Shown in pieces: positions 17,217-23,619 of a stretch of 23,619 bases of DNA. This DNA comes from Planctomycetota bacterium (lineage in GTDB: Bacteria > Planctomycetota > UBA1135): contig DNPI01000085.1 of assembly GCA_003501525.1 (NCBI GenBank), forward strand, positions 1 to 23,619, written 5' to 3'. Within the stretch, counting starts at the first letter, position 1. Every line of letters begins with the position of its first letter. Position numbers and translations under genes: made by a program. The notes under the pieces were generated by a model. The model saw only the letters and a program-made list of their open reading frames with translations. It made no database searches and had not been told where the DNA came from.

Positions 17217-19504
17217 TTCTCGGCCTTAGCGAAACGCTGAAGCCCACTCCATAAGCTCTTTGGGTCGAGTTTGGCTTCGACAATGATTTCTTCGAGGGAT
17301 CCGCCTGTTCTCCATCTATCGTCCCAATCAGAGCCCATTGAATATTTGAAAGCATCGGAGTGTGCTGTCCAAAGCCACATATTTTGTCGTGCGCCATTAG
17401 TGATAAAAGTGCTGTTTTGCCAGTCGCTTTTGGATACTAATTTCTCCTGATATTCGCGTGACTGCAACGTGAACAGTTCGTGGCTTATTGCTGCAACTAA
17501 TTTTATGTTTGGGCCATCTTCAAAGCGTCCTTCTTGGAGGAGTTGGACGATGGACTGAGTTGCTGAAGTTCCACGCACGAAAACGCAACCTTCGGGAGGG
17601 CGGTTTGGGTCATAGTCTCGAATGAGATAGGCCCCTCTGGCGGCCTCGAAATGTGAACCCATGCCTAAATTTTCTCGGTGGGGGATTTCCACTGGAGGCC
17701 GGGTTAGATGGAGTGCGATGATTGGGGCTGAAGCCCTCATGGCGGCCAGCAGAGCAGGCCCGACTTCGTTCGGCTCCCAGGGATGAATGTCAATCACTTG
17801 GCCTCGAGGAAAGAACTGTGTGATGCCTGGGGCAAATACTCCGAAATGGGTCCTCGAGTCTTCCGCGGTTTCTGGGCCAGAATGTCCGGCGACCCAGATA
17901 ACTTTTCCTTGTTTAAAAGGACTGTCCTGGCAGAGCTGGGAGAACAAGCGCATAGGGCCGTATTTGAGATAAGAAAAAGAGCCATACGTTGAGCAAGCTC
18001 CCCAGAATCCGGAAAAAGAATCCTCAGGCTTGTTGGAGAGATTGGTCGATGCCAATCCACAAACCAACCCGGCATTCCCGAATTCAGTGATAGCAGTGGG
18101 CAGAAGTGCGCCTCCTGGGTTTTGAGCTTTTTCATACCACCCAAATCCGGCGCTGTCTTCCCAATCATGAGCGAATCCAGAAATGTTTGTAGAGTCGGCT
18201 AGGTCAGCACTGGCGGCTAAGACGAGAGGGCGATCCCAGTGCTTCCGGGCTACAGAGTTAATCCAGGCGGCAACTTTTGAAAATCCGATGCGGTTAGGTT
18301 GTTTTTCTCCCGGCTCGAAGAACAGTGAATCAGGGAGAGATTCTGGTGTTGCAAATTCAGGCACGGAGGACAAGGAAATCCCATTTGTATGGACTCCTTC
18401 AATTTCTTCGGGAACCGATTCTGCGATAGTTACAAGACGATTCGCGAGAGCTTCGCAGTAATCCTTTTCATCTAGAAGCGAGAGGACTTTTTGGATGGCA
18501 TTAGTTGTTTGGACTTTGAATTCCTCGTGGCTTTCTGGTTGAGGTTGACCGAATCCTTCGAATTCGAGGCCATATTTTTCTTGGAATTTTCTCTTTGTTT
18601 CCCAGAAGAGTTCTGAATTCGGCTTGTGAGCGGCCCCATGGCTTTTGTAACCGGTTACTCCGTAGCCACGACCTTTCACTGTCCTGAACCAAGTGCAGTG
18701 TGGTTGCTCACCCTTTTGTGTCAACGACTCGGAAAGAGCTGCTGCGAGTTGTCCATAATTGTGTCCATCTTCGGCAGATGAAACCTGCCACCCATAAGGA
18801 AGAAACCAGTCATTTGGCTCTCCTGGAACAACAGCGGAATACGGCCTCGGATCGATTCCATTGTCATTCCAATCAACTAAATAGTGAAGGTTCGATAAGC
18901 CCAGACCCCAAGCAGTTTGTTTGGTTTCATGGTGGGCGCCAGCGGTGAGCCCTCCTTCGCCTTCCATGGTCCAGACTTTGACTTCATTAGCTCCGGCCAT
19001 TTTCAGACCGAGTGCAATTCCGGCTGCTGCGGGAGCACCATGGCCACTGGGCCCCGTATTTGCATGGAAGAACAGAGTCTTTCCTTCGGCTTCTGCGTGT
19101 CCAGGCAGCCCCTTGTTACGTCGCAACTGCAGAAGGTCTTTCCATACGAGTTGGCGTTCCTGTGGATTAGGAACCGCATATTTCTCATCTCCCGTTTCAG
19201 CAAGCATTCGATTCAGCGCTTCGTGATAGAGAGCCAGCATTCCGTAAATCACTGGAGTGCAATGCCCTGAAGCTAGTACAAAGCGGTCGGCAAATGCTCG
19301 ATCAGGATTGCGGATATCCCAACGCATTGCTCCAGAGAGGGTAAGAGCAACCATCATTCGAGTTTTCGACCGCGAGCCTCCAGGATGGCCGCTTTGGCGG
19401 AAATTCAACATCAAATCGATTAGTTGATCAATTTGATCACCCGCCTTTTCCCAAACGAGTAAATCGTTTTCGGCGACTGTGTTATCAGGAAGGATTCGGG
19501 TCAT
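17186..19504 (-). CDS. tkt: Transketolase (divergent, long form)
   Basis: This 772-residue ThDP-dependent enzyme moves two-carbon units between sugar phosphates in the pentose phosphate pathway. Family landmarks are in order: QSGHPGGS with H40, LASGHCTP with H81, GLPGHAE with H136, the ThDP/metal motif at 182-184 with N213, catalytic ITEFGNAG with E474, and VAGHSGPETAEDS with H541. The ThDP motif reads GEG where most transketolases have GDG; the 30-residue distance to N213 is unchanged. At 772 residues it is about 100 longer than E. coli TktA (663), with extra sequence around 345-400. It starts at ATG 19504, 45 nt after the UDP-glucose dehydrogenase stop, and ends inside a strong hairpin. All core catalytic residues are present, so activity is likely, although substrate preference may differ from the standard enzyme. 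Confidence 0.9.
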   Translation of the reverse strand: MTRILPDNTVAENDLLVWEKAGDQIDQLIDLMLNFRQSGHPGGSRSKTRMMVALTLSGAMRWDIRNPDRAFADRFVLASGHCTPVIYGMLALYHEALNRMLAETGDEKYAVPNPQERQLVWKDLLQLRRNKGLPGHAEAEGKTLFFHANTGPSGHGAPAAAGIALGLKMAGANEVKVWTMEGEGGLTAGAHHETKQTAWGLGLSNLHYLVDWNDNGIDPRPYSAVVPGEPNDWFLPYGWQVSSAEDGHNYGQLAAALSESLTQKGEQPHCTWFRTVKGRGYGVTGYKSHGAAHKPNSELFWETKRKFQEKYGLEFEGFGQPQPESHEEFKVQTTNAIQKVLSLLDEKDYCEALANRLVTIAESVPEEIEGVHTNGISLSSVPEFATPESLPDSLFFEPGEKQPNRIGFSKVAAWINSVARKHWDRPLVLAASADLADSTNISGFAHDWEDSAGFGWYEKAQNPGGALLPTAITEFGNAGLVCGLASTNLSNKPEDSFSGFWGACSTYGSFSYLKYGPMRLFSQLCQDSPFKQGKVIWVAGHSGPETAEDSRTHFGVFAPGITQFFPRGQVIDIHPWEPNEVGPALLAAMRASAPIIALHLTRPPVEIPHRENLGMGSHFEAARGAYLIRDYDPNRPPEGCVFVRGTSATQSIVQLLQEGRFEDGPNIKLVAAISHELFTLQSREYQEKLVSKSDWQNSTFITNGARQNMWLWTAHSDAFKYSMGSDWDDRWRTGGSLEEIIVEAKLDPKSLWSGLQRFAKAEKEKISDQTEV

Positions 19505-19549
19505 GTTTGACCCAGCATTCTATCCCAGCCAACCTTTTTGACGCTGTCG

Positions 19550-20866
19550 TTAAGTCGGGGGTATTGGCGGCAAACCCACGGCGTATCTCTCGAAGCCATG
19601 ATTTGACAATTCTTGAGCAGAAAGGATATTGCGCCCATCCAATATCAATTTTCTTTTCATTGTTTTTCCTAGACGGTCCAAATCCGGTCGCCGGAATTCG
19701 TTCCATTCTGTGCAAAGGATTAGTGCATCAGCGGCCTCTGCGGCTTCATATGGGTCTTCGTGATAGCTAATTAAGTCCCCCAGGATTGCTCGCGCGGTCT
19801 CGATAGCTTCGGGATCGGTTCCTCTTACTTCTGCTCCGTGTGCAGTTAATTCCCTTGCGAGCGTTAGTGAAGGAGCTTCACGCATATCGTCTGTTCGAGG
19901 CTTGAATGCTAATCCCCAGAGGGAAATTCGTTTGCCAGAAAGGTCTTTGCCGAGAACCTCGATTAGTTTCTCTGCCATGTATTTCTTTTGTAGTTGATTG
20001 ACCGCTTCTACTGCTTCCAGAATTTTGAACTCATATCCATTCTCATCAGCAGTGCGGGCAAGAGCCTGAACATCCTTAGGGAAGCAAGAGCCGCCATATC
20101 CAATCCCGGGGTAAAGAAAAGCCTGACCAATGCGCGTGTCGGTACCCATTCCTTTTCTTACGAGAGAAACATCAGCATCGGTCAATGAACAAATCCGGGC
20201 TATCTCGTTCATGAAAGATATGCGTGTGGCCAACATTGCATTGCTGGCGTATTTCGTCATTTCTGCGCTTGAAGGATCCATACGCAGAATTGGCTTACCG
20301 CTTCTGACGAATGGTGCATACAACTCTTCCATAAGCTCAAAGTCTTCATCGGATTCAGCTCCAATAACCACTCGGTCGGGTTTCATGAAATCTTCAATGG
20401 CAGCTCCTTCTTTGAGGAATTCAGGATTAGAGCAGACAGAGATTGTTTGGCTGGTCGCTGCTGCAGCGACAGCTTTGACTTTCGCGGCTGTTCCGACAGG
20501 TACTGTTGATTTGTCAACGATGAGCTTGGGGCCATCGGCGGCTTTGCCTATTGCCTCCGCTACGCTGAAAACTGCGGATAGATCAGCGGAGCCATCTTTT
20601 GCGGAAGGGGTGCCGACAGCAATAAACACCACCCGCGATGCGCGGACAGCTTCTTCAAGAGATGTGGTGAATTGCAGTCTTCCATCTTTGTGATTAGCGA
20701 TGACCAATTCAGATAAACCGGGCTCATAGATGGGGATATCGCCCTTTTCCAATTGAGAAATTTTTTCTTCGTCTATGTCGACGCAAATTACCTGATGCCC
20801 CATTTCGGAGAAACAGGTGCCTGAGACTAACCCGACATATCCAGTTCCGATGACAGCGATTTTCAT
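19550..20866 (-). CDS. ugd: UDP-glucose 6-dehydrogenase
   Basis: This 438-residue cytoplasmic enzyme oxidises UDP-glucose to UDP-glucuronate with two NAD+. It has the N-terminal Rossmann motif GTGYVG (7-12), ending in VDID at 29-32. VGTPS is at 85-89 and STVPVGT at 120-126. The NPEFLKEG substrate-binding loop is at 147-154, and K205 lies in EMTKYASNA. The catalytic cysteine C261 is in GYGGSCFPKD, with D265. The C-terminal UDP-binding domain has GLAFKPRTDDMREAPS (318-333). The length is standard for the UDPGDH family; the closely related GDP-mannose dehydrogenase is less likely. It starts 20 nt after the sulfatase-like gene and precedes transketolase. With the membrane glycosyltransferase it suggests synthesis of a uronic-acid-containing surface polysaccharide. 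Confidence 0.96.
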   Translation of the reverse strand: MKIAVIGTGYVGLVSGTCFSEMGHQVICVDIDEEKISQLEKGDIPIYEPGLSELVIANHKDGRLQFTTSLEEAVRASRVVFIAVGTPSAKDGSADLSAVFSVAEAIGKAADGPKLIVDKSTVPVGTAAKVKAVAAAATSQTISVCSNPEFLKEGAAIEDFMKPDRVVIGAESDEDFELMEELYAPFVRSGKPILRMDPSSAEMTKYASNAMLATRISFMNEIARICSLTDADVSLVRKGMGTDTRIGQAFLYPGIGYGGSCFPKDVQALARTADENGYEFKILEAVEAVNQLQKKYMAEKLIEVLGKDLSGKRISLWGLAFKPRTDDMREAPSLTLARELTAHGAEVRGTDPEAIETARAILGDLISYHEDPYEAAEAADALILCTEWNEFRRPDLDRLGKTMKRKLILDGRNILSAQELSNHGFERYAVGLPPIPPT

Positions 20867-20886
20867 GATTGTTGTGAAAAGGAAGC

Positions 20887-22329
20887 CTATCCGCCGGTGT
20901 AGCCCAACTCCTCTAAAATTCGGATCATCTCGGCCGATTCTTCCATTACAGCGCCTTTTGCACTTCGTTGTGCTGTTTCCTGGAAAAAGGACATAGCCCT
21001 ATCTTTTTGTGGGAATGCGGGACTGTTAGTTTGCGCATTCGGTTGATGTTCCCCGGGGTCCTCTGCTAAATCAAACATGGTGAGAGAGCCTCGCCGACGA
21101 TCAAGAATTGCTTTATGGCTATTCCATCTCCAACCCTGCAAGTCGAGGCCTCTTCCTGGATGTAGGAGGTCCATGAGAACATCGCGAGAAGCATCAGCTG
21201 TTTCCCAGAGAGAGCGAAGGCTTTGTCCGCTTTTTCCTGACCAAGGTTGTAGACCAGCCAAATCTAGCAGTGTGGGTGCGAGGTCATAATTACTGACTGT
21301 GCCCTTAATGCGAGTTCCTGCAGGAACAGAGCCTGGGGCTCTGATAATCATTGGTACGCGCATCACTTCTTCGTAGAGAGTTTTGTGATGCCCCAACTGG
21401 CCATGTTCTGCAAATTCATCTCCATGGTCAGATACAACTGCAAAAATCACTTTATTGTCAAGGCCCCATTCCTGTAATTGGGCAAAGAACGCGGCGAGGT
21501 GGTCATCGGTGTATCGAATCTCGGCCTCATAAAGCGCCTTAAAATGGTCGAGATCATCTGGTCCCCATTTGCCAGTGTCATCATTAAATCCAGTGCCGTC
21601 TACTGGGCCCTCGTAGCCGGGGTGAAATCGTTGGGCGTAGTGTGCTGGTGGTTCGTAGTCGTAATGAGGATCCCAAAGATGGATGAAAAGAAAGAAAGGT
21701 TCCTTCCATTTATCTCCTTGCTCGAGCCATTGTTTGGCTTTACCAAGAGTATCTGGTGTGGTTTCTTTGTCGCTGTCCGCTTGCTGGTGAAAATCTTGGA
21801 TTTTGCGCGATCCTCGTTGCATCATCGCTTCCGCAGCTTCGAGGCTGTCGAGGTACGGCGGCCCAGGTTCGTAGGTGTCGAAACCTCTAAAGAAGCCCCA
21901 AGTCGGGTGTAAAAAGGGAGCAGAGAAAAATCCCGCAGTAGCCCATCCAGCGTCCTGAAATTTTTCTGAAATTAAGCCTAAGTCGGATTTCATGCGGAAT
22001 TTTCTAGACCTCACCCCGTGTTCCGCTGGGCTTGCTCCCGACAAAATTGAAACGTGGCTCGGGAGAGTCCAGGGCGCTGCTGCAGAACACGACTCAAATA
22101 GGACTCCTTCGTCAGCGAGCTTTTGGAGGAAAGGTGTTGTTTGCTCGTCCTTCGCGAATAAAGGGACATGCCCATAGGGTGAGCAAAAATCTGCTCTTAG
22201 CGAATCAATCGACACTAGAACGACTGAAACCTTCTCTTCCGCCCGGGTGCAGGCAAAAAAGGCAAGCCCAAGAAGGATGAGTAAACGCGGTTTCAATTTT
22301 TTGTGGGTTCGGTGTATGTGGAGCACCAC
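20887..22329 (-). CDS. Sulfatase-like alkaline phosphatase superfamily protein, exported
   Basis: The frame from GTG 22329 gives 480 residues. A hydrophobic segment KPRLLILLGLAFFAC (13-27) is a signal peptide, possibly lipoprotein type with C27. Metal-site motifs of the sulfatase/alkaline phosphatase superfamily are present: SIDSLRAD with D42, VVSDHGDE with D301-H302, and GHHKT (313-317). The nucleophile motif reads PWTLPSH (86-92), with Thr88 where sulfatases have the Cys or Ser that becomes formylglycine, and His92 where CxPxR has Arg. It may therefore be a phosphatase, phosphotransferase or non-classical hydrolase acting on glycans. A better start is TTG at 22296: it removes a polar tail, gives a normal signal peptide and overlaps the upstream TGA as TTGA, like other junctions here. 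The protein would then have 469 residues. Confidence 0.9.
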   Translation of the reverse strand: MVLHIHRTHKKLKPRLLILLGLAFFACTRAEEKVSVVLVSIDSLRADFCSPYGHVPLFAKDEQTTPFLQKLADEGVLFESCSAAAPWTLPSHVSILSGASPAEHGVRSRKFRMKSDLGLISEKFQDAGWATAGFFSAPFLHPTWGFFRGFDTYEPGPPYLDSLEAAEAMMQRGSRKIQDFHQQADSDKETTPDTLGKAKQWLEQGDKWKEPFFLFIHLWDPHYDYEPPAHYAQRFHPGYEGPVDGTGFNDDTGKWGPDDLDHFKALYEAEIRYTDDHLAAFFAQLQEWGLDNKVIFAVVSDHGDEFAEHGQLGHHKTLYEEVMRVPMIIRAPGSVPAGTRIKGTVSNYDLAPTLLDLAGLQPWSGKSGQSLRSLWETADASRDVLMDLLHPGRGLDLQGWRWNSHKAILDRRRGSLTMFDLAEDPGEHQPNAQTNSPAFPQKDRAMSFFQETAQRSAKGAVMEESAEMIRILEELGYTGG

Positions 22330-23619
22330 GCTGCGGCCAACATGGAAGCAGGGCCGACTAAGTGCAACATTAACCTTTCCGGAATTCCTTTGTCCCTAAG
22401 GAGTGGCAAATACCACGGAGTGATGAGAAGGATAAGCGCGTAAAGCAGGAGCCCTCCGATTACGAGCAAAGCAAGCCAGCGTTGGTTTGGATCTTTTCGT
22501 GTAGAAGGAGCTAGAAGGGCTGCGATAACCAGAGGCCACAGGAGTCCCCAGGAGCGCCAGTCGAAGAGCTCTTCTCCGAAATACATGGGGACTAGCATCC
22601 TTCGTTGTGGCGGATTGGCGAGGAGTTCTGGAGCTTGGCCGACCATTACTTTGGGCGCTTTCTCGACTAATTCTGGCCCCCCAAGGAGGAAGTGAGAGAT
22701 TCGACTAGGGTGAAAATGAGCAAGGTAGTTTTCATCGATTGAGGGCAGATTCGAGCGAAGCAGAAGCCAAGGAATAATTGCCGTTATTAATGCTGCAAGA
22801 GCTATCCAAGTAGCGCGTCGTGATTTTTCCGTTTGCCCTTTGCTAAATAATGCCCCGGCAAACAATAAGGCAAGTGCGAAAACTCCTGCAATAGCAAGAC
22901 CTTCATTTTTCATGCAAGCGCCTCCTGCAACGAGCACGCCCGCGACAAGTCCAGCTCGTTGGCAGGGTTTTTCACGAGCTTGCCACAAAAGAGCGCAACC
23001 GCCGGCAAGTAAAGCGGCAACAGGAAGATCCCCCCAGCCTCCGAGAGAACTGGTGTTCCCTAAGCTCGCCATAGCTGGGTTCACGTTGTCTTCGGATAGG
23101 AAATCACGAACATAGATGATGGGTATCGCCGCAGACACAAGAGCCCCGATTTTTGCTGTATTGATTGAAATCGACCGTAGTCCGAAGAAGACAACAGGGG
23201 GAATCGCGGCGGCCCAGAATGCGAGAGGAAATTGAACCCAACGGTCATCCCAATTGCCTCCTAGCCATGCTGCGAATGCTTCGAGCAGAGGTACTCCAAG
23301 AGGGTAGTTGGGGTGTGTGACTATTCGGCCAAACAGCCCTGCTTCTCCTTCCATTCCCGTTAGCGCTTGATTGAGGGCACCGCCCTCGTAGAAAAGGATT
23401 TTTCCTTTGTAGGCAAAATGCAGGAGTGGGTCGAACGCATTAATCGGCAGGCTCAGCGTTAAAGTAATTGAGCCTATTCCTAGGATGCCAAGGAATAGGG
23501 TTGAAGCCCGATTGAAGTTAGTGGTGGACTTCCCACACTCTGTGAAATCGCCTCTTTCCCACGCTTTCCATCCAGAGAGGAGGCACACCACCACCGCTAA
23601 ACCGGACAGGATTGAAAAT
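22293..23619 (-). CDS. GT-C type membrane glycosyltransferase, partial (5' end beyond the window)
   Basis: The frame is open from the window edge to TGA at 22295-22293, giving at least 441 residues. The first possible GTG (23594) lies within a hydrophobic helix whose sequence continues upstream (FSILSGLAVVVCLL), so the real start is outside. I count about ten or eleven membrane segments. After an early segment, NAFDPLLHFAYKGKILF and HPNYPLGVPLLEA follow, the Asp-bearing first loop and HPxYP text common in GT-C (PMT_2-like) transferases. MKNEG lies mid-protein. These enzymes move sugars from polyprenyl-phosphate donors to glycans, lipids or proteins on the outer face of the inner membrane. The sulfatase-like gene overlaps its 3' end. 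Family assignment is moderate; donor and acceptor are unknown. Confidence 0.8.
   Translation of the reverse strand, partial: FSILSGLAVVVCLLSGWKAWERGDFTECGKSTTNFNRASTLFLGILGIGSITLTLSLPINAFDPLLHFAYKGKILFYEGGALNQALTGMEGEAGLFGRIVTHPNYPLGVPLLEAFAAWLGGNWDDRWVQFPLAFWAAAIPPVVFFGLRSISINTAKIGALVSAAIPIIYVRDFLSEDNVNPAMASLGNTSSLGGWGDLPVAALLAGGCALLWQAREKPCQRAGLVAGVLVAGGACMKNEGLAIAGVFALALLFAGALFSKGQTEKSRRATWIALAALITAIIPWLLLRSNLPSIDENYLAHFHPSRISHFLLGGPELVEKAPKVMVGQAPELLANPPQRRMLVPMYFGEELFDWRSWGLLWPLVIAALLAPSTRKDPNQRWLALLVIGGLLLYALILLITPWYLPLLRDKGIPERLMLHLVGPASMLAAAWCSTYTEPTKN

Noticed and set aside
20130..20693. Plus-strand open frame of 187 codons opposite ugd
   Set aside because: It is fully antisense to conserved ugd sequence and shows no recognisable domain; it is a shadow frame.
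23592..23594. GTG at 23594 as the true start of the membrane glycosyltransferase
   Set aside because: The frame stays open to the window edge and the hydrophobic helix continues upstream, so the gene is cut by the edge.

Overview
The window looks like a piece of a free-living, probably marine, bacterial chromosome. The closest match by gene content is Planctomycetota or a related PVC lineage. This is inferred from long secreted proteins built from FG-GAP, lamin-tail/CotH and LamG-like modules, from a recurring C-terminal domain typical of such genomes, from sulfatase-like lipoproteins, and from the scarcity of Shine-Dalgarno sequences. Base composition is near 50% G+C by eye. There are thirteen protein genes, twelve on the minus strand. 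Both outermost genes run off the window. I see no rRNA, tRNA, CRISPR array, transposase or phage gene.

Region A (1-8666, minus strand) is a tightly packed five-gene operon of secreted proteins. In transcription order it holds a secreted PPC/CBM48/GH13 enzyme like a glycogen branching enzyme, a LamG-like protein, a lamin-tail/CotH-kinase protein, a seven-bladed FG-GAP propeller, and a six-repeat propeller-like protein cut by the left edge. Adjacent genes overlap by 4 or 1 nt or are separated by 2-3 nt. The three middle proteins end in related domains of about 100 residues, a candidate secretion or anchoring module. This is the best candidate in the window for an undescribed system: an exported alpha-glucan enzyme with a possible secreted protein kinase and carbohydrate- or protein-binding partners.

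Region B (8667-12449) has a 159-bp divergent intergenic region and then one plus-strand gene. It encodes a very large lipoprotein-like surface protein with bacterial Ig-like domains and glycine-rich beta-helix-like segments.

Region C (12464-16956, minus) holds endonuclease III (nth), a MerR regulator and fused isobutyryl-CoA mutase (icmF). merR and icmF overlap by 4 nt. A candidate promoter and operator for merR overlap the end of nth.

Region D (17177-23619, minus) holds a GT-C type membrane glycosyltransferase (5' end outside the window), a sulfatase-like protein with Thr at the nucleophile position, UDP-glucose 6-dehydrogenase and a divergent transketolase that ends in a strong hairpin. 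The first three suggest surface-glycan synthesis or modification fed by UDP-glucuronate; transketolase may supply sugar phosphates. The 220 bp between this hairpin and nth has no gene but can fold, and may hold a small RNA.
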